A stretch of DNA of 64,000 nt from Hydrogenophaga sp. (GTDB taxonomy: Bacteria; Pseudomonadota; Gammaproteobacteria; Burkholderiales; Burkholderiaceae_C), in the NCBI RefSeq assembly GCF_026125785.1, contig NZ_JAHCKL010000005.1:1-64000 (forward strand), written 5' to 3'. Positions 51,187-58,987 of this stretch are shown in pieces. Position numbers and translations under genes: made by a program. Position 1 is the stretch's first letter. The number at the start of each line of letters is the position of its first letter. The notes beneath the pieces are model-generated. The model was not told the origin of the DNA. It saw only the letters and a program-made list of their open reading frames with translations, and did no database searches.

Positions 51187-51603
51187 TCAGAGCAGGCCCA
51201 GCCACTGGCCCCACACCAGTTGGCCGAGGTAGCGGTTGGGCAGCAGGGTGAAGGCTCCCGCCACGACACACGCCCCGAGGTAGAGCCCGATCATGGCGGC
51301 ACGGTGGCCGCGGATGTTGCCGCGCAGCAGGTACCTGAAGGCCAGGAACAGCCCGCCCAGGGACACCGGCACCAGCAGGTGGATGGGGGTGTAGCCGGCG
51401 ATGTTTGGCAGCGAGAAGTCGCGGATGAAAATGGCCGAGATGGCGGTGACCAGCATCAGCGTGGCCCAGGCGTAGCCGGCGGCCCGGTGCAGCCTCGGGC
51501 GCGGCCCGGACGCCTGGCGCCGTGCCCAGAGGGCGACCGGGCCGATGGCCAGGGCCGCCAGGGCGGCGGTCATGTGGACGGCAACAAGGGGTGTGAGGGT
51601 CAT
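51187..51603 (-). CDS. DUF2306 family membrane protein
   Basis: 138 residues with four membrane helices, His-rich conserved positions (VAVHMTAALAALAIG, RPRLHRAAGYAW, GYTPIHLLVP, RGHRAAMIGLYLGA) typical of DUF2306, possibly heme- or quinone-binding. Function unknown. First gene of the LytS/LytTR cluster (51603 down to 48942). Confidence 0.82.
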   Translation of the reverse strand: MTLTPLVAVHMTAALAALAIGPVALWARRQASGPRPRLHRAAGYAWATLMLVTAISAIFIRDFSLPNIAGYTPIHLLVPVSLGGLFLAFRYLLRGNIRGHRAAMIGLYLGACVVAGAFTLLPNRYLGQLVWGQWLGLL

Positions 51604-51811
51604 CGCTCGGGTCTCCGTGAGGGGCTGGGTCCGCACTGTGACCGGCACCCGGACCGCCCGCCAGCGGCATGCGACGGAGGCGCGGAGTCGTGGCGCCAGA
51701 TGCCGCCGGCGGGCGTGAAATGCAGGCGACGGCGTGCGGCTTTACACAAGCGATACCCTCTGGAAACCCGCTGGAGACGTGGGGCGCGGGGCGGTTCCTA
51801 CAATGGGAACC

Positions 51812-53251
51812 ATGAAGAAAACGAAGACCTGGATATCGAGCCTCGTGGTGCTGGCGCTGCTCGCGGGTGGTGGCTGGTGGTGGGCTCAGCGCCATGCGCA
51901 GCCGGCCGTGCAGTACCGCACGGCCGTGATCGAGAAGGGGCCTTTGCAAGCGTCGGTGTCGGCCAGCGGCACGGTCAACCCGGTCACGCAGGTGTCGGTG
52001 GGCACCCAGGTTTCGGGCCAGATTCGCGCGGTGCACGTGGACTTCAACACCGAGGTCAAGGCCGGCCAGCTCATCGCTGAAATCGATCCCCAGACTTTCG
52101 AGTACCGGGTTCGCTCCGCCCAGGCCGATGTTGACGCGGCGCGTGCGGCGGTGCAGATCGCGATGGCCAATACCGCTTCCAGCCGGGCCAATGTGTCGCG
52201 TGCGGAGACCGACCTGGCCGAGGCGCGGCGTGCGCACGAACGCAATGTCAGCCTGGTGGCGCAGGGCTTCATCGCGCAGAGCGAGGCCGACCGCACCCGC
52301 GCGGCGCTCAACTCGGCGCAGGAGGCGCTCAAGGCCTCGCAGGCCCTGCTGGGCGTGAGCCAGGCGCAGATCCAGAGTGCGCAGGCCAACGTGGCGCAGC
52401 GCGAAGCGGCGCTGGCGCAGGCGCGGGTGGACCTCTCGCGCACCCGCATCACCTCGCCGGTCGATGGCATCGTCATCAAGCGCACGGTAGAGCAGGGGCA
52501 GACCGTGGCCGCCAGCCTGCAGGCGCCGGAGCTGTTCGTGATTGCCCAGAACCTCTCCGACATGCAGGTCGATGCCAGCATCGACGAGGCGGATGTCGGG
52601 CGCATCCGACCGGGGCAGAAAGCCAGTTTCACGGTGGACGCGTTTCCCGGTCAGCACTTCGAGGGCGAGGTGAGCCAGGTCCGCAAGGCGGCCACCAACG
52701 TGTCCAACGTGGTGACGTATGTCGCCGTGGTGAGTTTTGCCAACCACAGTGGCCGGCTGCTGCCGGGCATGACGGCGAATGTGCGCGTGGTCACCGCCTC
52801 GCGCGAGAGCGTGCTCAAGGTGCCCAACGCCGCCCTGCGCGTGCGCTTGCCTGGTGTGGAGCCCGCCACGCGGGCGGCGCCCGCAGGTCCGGCGGATGCG
52901 CCGCAGGCGGCCGCGTCGGCGCCAGGCGGCAACGCGAACGGTGGCGCGCCGGCCCGGGCGGGCAGTGGTGCGCCGCAGCGCGCCACGGCCGCTGGTGGCG
53001 GCTTCGGACGCGGGGCCAGCTCGCGCGGGCGCCTTTTCCTGCTGGAGGCCGATGGCAAGCCCGTGGCCTACGACGTGCGCCTGGGCGTGAGCGACGGCAC
53101 CAGCACCGAATTGCTGGTGTCTCCTGATTCGCCGGATGCCGCGTCGCTGGTCGAAGGTGCCACGGTGGTTACTGGCGTCATCGGCGGCGCGGCCAGTGCC
53201 AGCGGCAGCACACCCGCCCGGGGAGCGACCGGTCCTCGCATGCCGTTCTGA
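51812..53251 (+). CDS. macA: MacA-type periplasmic efflux adaptor
   Basis: 479-residue membrane-fusion protein. N-terminal membrane anchor (WISSLVVLALLAGGGWWW), lipoyl/barrel-sandwich halves around GQIRAVHVDFNTEVKAGQLIAEIDP and TRITSPVDGIVIKR, an alpha-helical hairpin of about 110 residues (ADVDAARAAVQIAMANTASSRANVSR ... ALAQARVDLS) and a beta-barrel domain. A Gly/Ala/Pro-rich insertion (about 355-400) is unusual. The ATG at 51812 is preferred over 51803. Couples the macB-like ATPase/permease to an outer-membrane channel. Confidence 0.9.
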   Translation: MKKTKTWISSLVVLALLAGGGWWWAQRHAQPAVQYRTAVIEKGPLQASVSASGTVNPVTQVSVGTQVSGQIRAVHVDFNTEVKAGQLIAEIDPQTFEYRVRSAQADVDAARAAVQIAMANTASSRANVSRAETDLAEARRAHERNVSLVAQGFIAQSEADRTRAALNSAQEALKASQALLGVSQAQIQSAQANVAQREAALAQARVDLSRTRITSPVDGIVIKRTVEQGQTVAASLQAPELFVIAQNLSDMQVDASIDEADVGRIRPGQKASFTVDAFPGQHFEGEVSQVRKAATNVSNVVTYVAVVSFANHSGRLLPGMTANVRVVTASRESVLKVPNAALRVRLPGVEPATRAAPAGPADAPQAAASAPGGNANGGAPARAGSGAPQRATAAGGGFGRGASSRGRLFLLEADGKPVAYDVRLGVSDGTSTELLVSPDSPDAASLVEGATVVTGVIGGAASASGSTPARGATGPRMPF

Positions 53252-53259
53252 GGATGGCC

Positions 53260-53991
53260 ATGAACAGCAGCAGCGCCCCTCTCATCGATGCGCGGGACCT
53301 CGTCAAGACCTATGCCATGGGCGACCAGGAAGTGCATGCCCTGGACGGCGTTTCCCTGCAGATCGAGAAAGGTGGCTTCGTGGCCATCATGGGTGCGTCG
53401 GGATCGGGCAAGTCCACGCTGATGAACATCCTGGGTTGCCTGGACCGCCCCACCAGTGGCCACTACAGCCTGGCCGGTGAAGCGGTGGAATCGCTCGACG
53501 GCGACGCTCTGGCCCGGGTGCGCAACCGGCGCATCGGCTTCGTGTTCCAGCAGTTCAACCTGCTGCCGCGCACCAGCGCCCAGGAGAACGTGGAACTGCC
53601 CATGGTCTACGCCGGGGTGTCCACGGCCGAGCGTCACCGGCGTGCCCTGCTGGCGCTGGACCGCGTGGGCCTGGGCGCGCGAGCCGGCCACACGCCGGCC
53701 GAACTCTCCGGAGGCCAGCAGCAGCGCGTGGCGATCGCGCGCGCCCTGGTCAACGAGCCACAGCTCATCCTGGCCGACGAACCCACCGGCGCGCTGGACA
53801 CGCGCACCAGCGAAGACATCATGCGGCTGCTGGCCGACCTCAACGACCAGGGCATCACGGTGGTGCTGGTGACGCACGAACCCGACATCGCTGCCTGGGC
53901 GCGCCGCCGCCTGGTGTTCCGCGACGGTCGCATCGTCGAGGATGTGGCGCAGACCCCGGTGCGCCATGCCACCGAGGAGGCCGCGCCATGA
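53260..53991 (+). CDS. MacB-type ABC transporter ATP-binding protein
   Basis: 243-residue ATPase homologous to the N-terminal half of MacB and to LolD/Ykn[24 protein letters not shown] (Walker A), [19 protein letters not shown] (signature), LADEPTGALDTRT (Walker B/D-loop). ATG 53260 chosen because GAGG lies 6 nt before it; ATG 53254, 2 codons upstream, would have no room for a binding site. 8 bp after macA's stop; the permease ATG overlaps its stop (ATGA). Confidence 0.9.
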   Translation: MNSSSAPLIDARDLVKTYAMGDQEVHALDGVSLQIEKGGFVAIMGASGSGKSTLMNILGCLDRPTSGHYSLAGEAVESLDGDALARVRNRRIGFVFQQFNLLPRTSAQENVELPMVYAGVSTAERHRRALLALDRVGLGARAGHTPAELSGGQQQRVAIARALVNEPQLILADEPTGALDTRTSEDIMRLLADLNDQGITVVLVTHEPDIAAWARRRLVFRDGRIVEDVAQTPVRHATEEAAP

Positions 53992-55220
53992 ACTTTCTTG
54001 CCGCCCTGCGCAGTGCCTGGCGCGCGCTGGCCTCCAACGCGCTGCGCTCCATCCTCACCATGCTGGGCATCATCATCGGCGTGGCGGCGGTGATCACCAT
54101 GATCGCGGTCGGTGCCGGTGCCACGGCCCGCGTGCAGGAGCAGATGAAGGGCCTGGGTTCGAACATCATGCTGGTCATCCCGGGAGGCGTGACCTCCGGC
54201 GGCGTGCGCCTGGGCGCGCAGACCAGCCAGAGCCTCACCGAGGACGATGCGCAGGCGATTGCCCTGGAAGTGCCAGAGGTGCAGGTGGCCGCGCCGAGCT
54301 CGCGCACCAGTGCCCAGGTGGTGGCAGGCAACACCAACTGGGCGACATCGGTGTTCGGCACCACCAACGACTACCTGGAGGCGCGCGACTGGCCGCTGGC
54401 CAATGGCCGGCTGTTCGAGGCGGCCGAGATGCAGGGTGCCGCCAAGGTGGCCATCGTCGGCCAGACCGTGGCCCGTGAGCTCTTTGGTGACCAGGATCCC
54501 ATCGACCAGGTGATTCGCATCAAAGGGGTGCCGGTCACCGTGATCGGCTTGCTGGAGCGCAAGGGCCAGAACTCGATGGGCCAGGACCAGGACGACGTCA
54601 TCGTGGTGCCCATCGCGACCTACCGCAACCGCATACAGGGCAGTGGCGGCGGACGCCTCAAGCGCGTGGGCTCCATCAACGTCAAGGTGTACGAAGGCCA
54701 GAGCATGCAGGTGGCCGAGGACGCCATCAAGGAACTGCTGCGCCAGCGCAAGCGCGTGCAACCCGGTGCGGACGATCCCTTCACCGTGCGCAACCTCACC
54801 GAGATCCTGCAGGCGCAGGAGGCGTCCAGCCAGGTGATGACGTTGCTGCTGTCGGCGGTGGCGGGCGTGAGCCTGGTGGTGGGCGGCATCGGCATCATGA
54901 ACATCATGCTGGTGAGCGTGACCGAGCGCACGCGCGAGATCGGCCTGCGCATGGCGGTCGGCGCCAGAGCGCGCGACATCCTCACGCAGTTCCTGATCGA
55001 GGCGGTCACGCTCAGCCTGTTGGGTGGCGCCATCGGCGTGGTGCTGGGGGCCGTGGCCACCTGGGCGGTCGGACAGTTCGCCGGCTGGCAGGTGAGCATG
55101 ACGCTGAACTCCATCGTGCTGGCCGCGGGCTTCTCCGCTTTCGTGGGGGTGTTCTTCGGCTTCTACCCCGCCCGGCGCGCATCGATGCTGCTGCCCATCC
55201 AGGCCTTGCGGCACGAGTGA
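53988..55220 (+). CDS. MacB-type ABC transporter permease
   Basis: 410-residue permease corresponding to the C-terminal half of MacB: N-terminal helix (LRSILTMLGIIIGVAAVITMIAVGAG), a large periplasmic domain (about 50-285), then three more helices with the FtsX-like signature (GGIGIMNIMLVSVTERTREIGLRMAVGARARDI) and EAVTLSLLGGAIG. With the preceding ATPase it makes a split MacB, as in Bacillus YknYZ. Together with MacA and a TolC-type channel it exports peptides, macrolides or siderophore-like compounds; the substrate here is unknown. Convergent with the histidine kinase. Confidence 0.9.
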   Translation: MNFLAALRSAWRALASNALRSILTMLGIIIGVAAVITMIAVGAGATARVQEQMKGLGSNIMLVIPGGVTSGGVRLGAQTSQSLTEDDAQAIALEVPEVQVAAPSSRTSAQVVAGNTNWATSVFGTTNDYLEARDWPLANGRLFEAAEMQGAAKVAIVGQTVARELFGDQDPIDQVIRIKGVPVTVIGLLERKGQNSMGQDQDDVIVVPIATYRNRIQGSGGGRLKRVGSINVKVYEGQSMQVAEDAIKELLRQRKRVQPGADDPFTVRNLTEILQAQEASSQVMTLLLSAVAGVSLVVGGIGIMNIMLVSVTERTREIGLRMAVGARARDILTQFLIEAVTLSLLGGAIGVVLGAVATWAVGQFAGWQVSMTLNSIVLAAGFSAFVGVFFGFYPARRASMLLPIQALRHE

Positions 55221-55224
55221 GCGA

Positions 55225-55254
55225 GGGCTGACACCTCGTGGCGGGTGTCAGCCC
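55225..55254. terminator. Strong stem-loop between convergent genes
   Basis: Perfect 11-bp stem GGGCTGACACC / GGTGTCAGCCC with an 8-nt loop, starting 4 bp after the permease stop. The right arm includes the stop codon of the convergent histidine kinase (55248-55250). No T-tract; probably a bidirectional terminator or mRNA 3'-end stabiliser. Confidence 0.6.
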
Positions 55255-57158
55255 AGCGTGAAGCGGAAGGTCGCGCCCTGGCCTGGCGCCGCTTCGGCCT
55301 GCATGTCGCCTCCGTGGCGCTGCACGATGCGGCGGGCCGTGGCCAGACCGATGCCCAGCCCACTGAACTCGTGCGGCATGTGCAGGCGCTGGAAAGGCTG
55401 GAACAGTTTGGCCGCGCGCGCCATGTCGAAACCCGCGCCGTTGTCGCTGACGCAGAAGTACCCGGAAGCTCCGCGCTGTTCGCGGTAAACGCGCACCAGG
55501 GCCTGCGGTGTCTGCGCGGTGTACTTCCAGGCGTTGTGCAGCAGGTTCTGCAACAGCGCTTCCACCAGCGGCGGGTCGCCCGACGCCAGCAGGCCAGGCT
55601 CCACTTGCCATTGCACCTGGCGTTGCGGCTCGGTGGCGGCGAACTCTTCCAGCAGCCGGGTGGCGATGGCGCTGAGGTCCAGCGGTTCGCGCCGCAGTTC
55701 TCCGCGCGCGAACTGCGAAAGCGAGAGCAGCCCGTCGATCAGTTCGCCCATCTTCTTGCTCGCACCCATGATGCGGTCCAGGTGGGACTGGCTCTGTGTG
55801 TCCATGGCCGGGTTGTCTTCGCGCAGCGCCTGGGCGAAGCCGTTGATGATGCGCAGCGGCGATCGCAGGTCGTGCGCCACCGCATAGGAGTAGCTCTCCA
55901 GCTCTTCGTAGGCGTCGGCCAGGGCTTGCGTGCGCTGGCCTATGCGCTGCTCCAGCGTGGCATTGAGCCGCTGGATCTCCATCTCATGGCGTTTGCGGTG
56001 GGTCACGTCCTGCGTCACGCCCAGCGCACGCACCGCGCGCCCCTTGGCATTGCGCTCGAACTCGGCCTGCACCCAGAACCAGCGCTCCTCGCCGCCAAAC
56101 AGCAGCCGGTAGATGATGTCGTACTTGCGTTCTCCCTTGACCGCCTGTGCCCAGCGCTGCATGACCATGGCGCGGTCGTCGGGGTGTGTCATCGCCAGCA
56201 GTTCCTCGTCGCTGAACTCGGCGTTGGGCAGGTTCAGCATCTCGTGCGAGCCGGCCAGCGTGGTGAAGCGGCGCGTTGCGACGTCGGCCTGCCAGCTCGA
56301 CAGGCCGGCCATGCGGTGGGCCTGGCGCAGCAGCTGTTCGTTGGTGCGCAGCGCCTCTTCCGTCATCTTGCGCGCCGTGATGTCCTGCACCACCGCGATC
56401 AGGTAGTCCGGCTCGCCGGACTCGGTGCGCACCAGGGAGAGGGTCAGGTTCACCCAGATCGTGTGGCCTTGCTTGTGGATGTAGCGTTTCTCGAAGCTGT
56501 AGTGCGTGATTTCGCCATCGAGCGTGCGCTGGAGCTGGTGCATGTCCAGCGCCAGATCCTGCGGGTGGGTGAAGTCGCGGAAATGCAGGCGCGCCATCTC
56601 CTCCTTGGTGTAGCCCACGATGTCGCAGTAGGTCTGGTTGAACCGTATCCAGCGGCCGTCGATGTGGCTGTGCGCCATGCCGGTGGCGCCTTGTTCGAAG
56701 GTGTCGGAAAGCTTGCGGTGGCTTTCCTTGAGCAGCGCCGAGGTCTCGCGCAGGGCGCGGTTCTGTCTCTGCATGAAAGAGATCGAGCCCACCACCACGA
56801 ACTGCGTGACCAGGTGCCAGAGGTTGAGCCAGAAGGCGTCCGTCGGGTCCTCGAAGGAAAAGCTGAAGTACGGCCGCACCATGAGGAAGTTGACCAGCAC
56901 CATGCCCACCAGGGTGCTGAACATGCCGGCGCGAAAACCGCCGTAGAGCGCGGCGATGGCCGCGGCCAGCGAAAGCGAAATGAACCGCCCACCCGCTTCC
57001 GCGGGCGCCAGCACGGTGCGCAGCCACGCCGCCAGCAGCGTGACCGCCAGGGCCAACGCATAACGTTTCCACTGGTTTTGCCGCTCGGGGTCCCACTCTG
57101 CCAGTTTCTGCCAGAGCCGCTGGGTCCGGGACGTCCCCTGTGGCGTGGTGGTGGTCAT
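55248..57158 (-). CDS. PAS-domain sensor histidine kinase
   Basis: 636 residues: N-terminal membrane block with four helices and a KdpD-like DUF4118 pattern (SLAAAIAALYGGFRAGMFSTLVGMVLVNFL), then two PAS/PAC domains (about 150-275 and 280-405; each ends with ...VQDITARK or VTQDVTHRKR), a coiled linker, phospho-accepting His in SYAVAHDLRSPLRIINGF (about 438) and HATPase with NLLHNAWKY, DNGAGFDM and GLGIGLATARRI. Like the bacteriophytochrome/KinB-type kinases it lacks a linked regulator. Convergent with the MacB-type permease. Confidence 0.9.
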   Translation of the reverse strand: MTTTTPQGTSRTQRLWQKLAEWDPERQNQWKRYALALAVTLLAAWLRTVLAPAEAGGRFISLSLAAAIAALYGGFRAGMFSTLVGMVLVNFLMVRPYFSFSFEDPTDAFWLNLWHLVTQFVVVGSISFMQRQNRALRETSALLKESHRKLSDTFEQGATGMAHSHIDGRWIRFNQTYCDIVGYTKEEMARLHFRDFTHPQDLALDMHQLQRTLDGEITHYSFEKRYIHKQGHTIWVNLTLSLVRTESGEPDYLIAVVQDITARKMTEEALRTNEQLLRQAHRMAGLSSWQADVATRRFTTLAGSHEMLNLPNAEFSDEELLAMTHPDDRAMVMQRWAQAVKGERKYDIIYRLLFGGEERWFWVQAEFERNAKGRAVRALGVTQDVTHRKRHEMEIQRLNATLEQRIGQRTQALADAYEELESYSYAVAHDLRSPLRIINGFAQALREDNPAMDTQSQSHLDRIMGASKKMGELIDGLLSLSQFARGELRREPLDLSAIATRLLEEFAATEPQRQVQWQVEPGLLASGDPPLVEALLQNLLHNAWKYTAQTPQALVRVYREQRGASGYFCVSDNGAGFDMARAAKLFQPFQRLHMPHEFSGLGIGLATARRIVQRHGGDMQAEAAPGQGATFRFTLG

Positions 57159-57216
57159 CGGCGGGAAGAGAGGGGGTGGTGCGGCTGGGGTGGGCGGTGG
57201 CTGGACGCTGACCGCG

Positions 57217-58077
57217 TTATACCGGATCGCCTCGGGATCGTGCGAGCTTCTGGAGCAGGGTGTCGATGGCGGTGGCGGTTTCTTGCGGCCTTTCCATCGG
57301 AAAGAGGTGGCTCCCCTCCACCATGACGAGGCGCTCTGGGTGCTGTCGACCCACGAGCCTGTGCGTCATGCCCATGCCCACCTGTTTCATCTCCAGCGAG
57401 CGGGTGCCGCCGATGAAGCCTACGGGGCACTGCAGCGGATGGCGGCGCAACAGGCGGTCCAGGTTGTGGGGCAAGGTGTTGTAGATGGCCGTCTCGACAT
57501 CCCGCTCGAAGGCGAGCACGCGCTGAGGCCGGCCCTGTGCATCGATGTGCGCCAGCGTGCCGTGTTCCACATAGTCGTGCAGCACCTGCGGGTCCCAGGC
57601 CGCGAAGGCCTTCTTGGAGGCAAAGTGCGCGCGCACCGCCTCGGTGTCGGGCCATTGGTGCCGGCGCCGCCGGCTGATCTTGCCGGGCGAGACCGAGCCC
57701 ACGAGCTGTGTGCGCTTGATGAGCTCCAGCGTGCGAGCGCGCCAGCCTCCCAGCACGGGGGAGTCGATCAGCACCACGCCGCGCACGGCATGGCCGCCGA
57801 GCCGGGGATGGCGCGCCGCGCACATGAGGCTGAGGAAGCCGCCCAGCGAATGCCCGACCAGCCAGGCACCGCGCCCATGGCGCTGAATCTCCGGAGCCGC
57901 GAAGTCGGCCAGTTGTTGGACCAGATGTGGCCAGTTGCTGGTGACGGGGTAGCGCGGATCATGGCCGAAGCGATCCACCGCACGCACCGCATGGCCGCGC
58001 CCGCGCAGCGACTTGAACAGCACCGCGTAGGTGCTGGCCGGAAAGCTGTTGGCGTGCGAGAAGATGATGAGGGACAT
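57217..58077 (-). CDS. Alpha/beta hydrolase
   Basis: 286-residue alpha/beta hydrolase. Nucleophile elbow VGHSLGGFLSL (Ser about residue 97), oxyanion motif SHAN at the start, catalytic Asp/Glu and His near FIGGTRSLE and GSHLFPMERPQET. Soluble; substrate unknown. On the same strand upstream lies the Anbu gene, separated by 82 bp with short tandem repeats. Confidence 0.85.
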   Translation of the reverse strand: MSLIIFSHANSFPASTYAVLFKSLRGRGHAVRAVDRFGHDPRYPVTSNWPHLVQQLADFAAPEIQRHGRGAWLVGHSLGGFLSLMCAARHPRLGGHAVRGVVLIDSPVLGGWRARTLELIKRTQLVGSVSPGKISRRRRHQWPDTEAVRAHFASKKAFAAWDPQVLHDYVEHGTLAHIDAQGRPQRVLAFERDVETAIYNTLPHNLDRLLRRHPLQCPVGFIGGTRSLEMKQVGMGMTHRLVGRQHPERLVMVEGSHLFPMERPQETATAIDTLLQKLARSRGDPV

Positions 58078-58081
58078 GGGT

Positions 58082-58158
58082 GTTGAGCGTTGAGCGTTGG
58101 GCGTTGGGCGTTGGGCGGGGACTCCGCTTCACTCAACGCCGAACGCTCAACGCCGAAC
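58082..58158. repeat. 7-bp tandem units forming an imperfect inverted repeat
   Basis: Five head-to-tail heptamers (GTTGAGC twice, GTTGGGC three times, 58082-58116) face the reverse-strand units GTTCGGC, GTTGAGC, GTTCGGC, GTTG (58134-58158) across a 17-bp centre. A large imperfect hairpin can form between the Anbu stop and the hydrolase start; it may act as a terminator or as an mRNA stabiliser. Confidence 0.7.
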
Positions 58159-58159
58159 C

Positions 58160-58987
58160 TCAGATGAGTTTTTCTTTCGGGTTGGTGATCTTCTTGAGGG
58201 GCTTGCTGCGTGGGCCGCTGCACAGCAGAGGCACCTCGGTGTGCGCACCGTCCCAGGTCGGGTGCTCGATGCTGTCAAACACCTCGCGCAGCTTCTGTCC
58301 CCAGGTGTTGTGCACCATGCGGAAATAGGGGTTGTTGTCGTCGATGCAGGTGATCTTGTCCGACTGCAGGCGGTTCACTTCGTACACCGCCAGATCCAGC
58401 GGCAGGCCCACGGAGAGGTTGGATTTGAGCGTGGAGTCCATGGAGACCAGCACACACTTGGCGGCTTCGTCCAGCGGCGTCTCGGGCGTGATGACGCGGT
58501 CCAGCACAGGTTTGCCGTACTTGGATTCGCCGATCTGGAAGAAAGGGGTTTCGGACGTGGCTTCGATGAAGTTGCCCGCCGAATAGACCTGGAACAGGCG
58601 CATGCCCTCGCCGTGGACCTGGCCGCCGAAGATCATGGAGACGTTGAACTCCACGCCGGCGCGCTGCAAGGCCTCGCCGTCGCGTTCGTACACGTGCCGC
58701 ACCGCCGAGCCCAGCACGCGTGCGGCATCGAACATGCTTTTGGCATTCCAGATGGTGATGGGCTCGCCGCCATCGGCATCCTCTATCTGTTCGATCTGCA
58801 GAATTTCGCGCACCGATTGCGAGATGCTCAGGTTGCCCGCCGAGAGCAGGCACATGAAGCGATCGCCCGGTTTTTCATAGACGATCATCTTGCGGAAGGT
58901 GCTGATCTGGTCCAGGCCCGCGTTGGTGCGCGAGTCCGAAAGGAAGACCATGCCCGCGTTGAGTTTGACGGCGACGCAGTAAGTCAT
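58160..58987 (-). CDS. Anbu proteasome-like protease (HslV-related Ntn-hydrolase)
   Basis: 275 residues of the bacterial proteasome-homologue family Anbu. After removal of Met the N-terminal nucleophile is Thr1 (TYCVAVKL), with Asp17 in SDSRT and Lys32 in TFRKM at the catalytic spacing of Ntn-hydrolases; the GG-containing and GSAVRH blocks and the C-terminal extension agree with Anbu, not HslV (about 175 aa). Known Anbu assemble into open helical rings with peptidase activity still debated. The ATG overlaps the mutS stop (ATGA), so it is translationally coupled to mutS. None of the usual Anbu partners (alpha-E, ATP-grasp, transglutaminase-like) is in this window. Confidence 0.88.
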   Translation of the reverse strand: MTYCVAVKLNAGMVFLSDSRTNAGLDQISTFRKMIVYEKPGDRFMCLLSAGNLSISQSVREILQIEQIEDADGGEPITIWNAKSMFDAARVLGSAVRHVYERDGEALQRAGVEFNVSMIFGGQVHGEGMRLFQVYSAGNFIEATSETPFFQIGESKYGKPVLDRVITPETPLDEAAKCVLVSMDSTLKSNLSVGLPLDLAVYEVNRLQSDKITCIDDNNPYFRMVHNTWGQKLREVFDSIEHPTWDGAHTEVPLLCSGPRSKPLKKITNPKEKLI

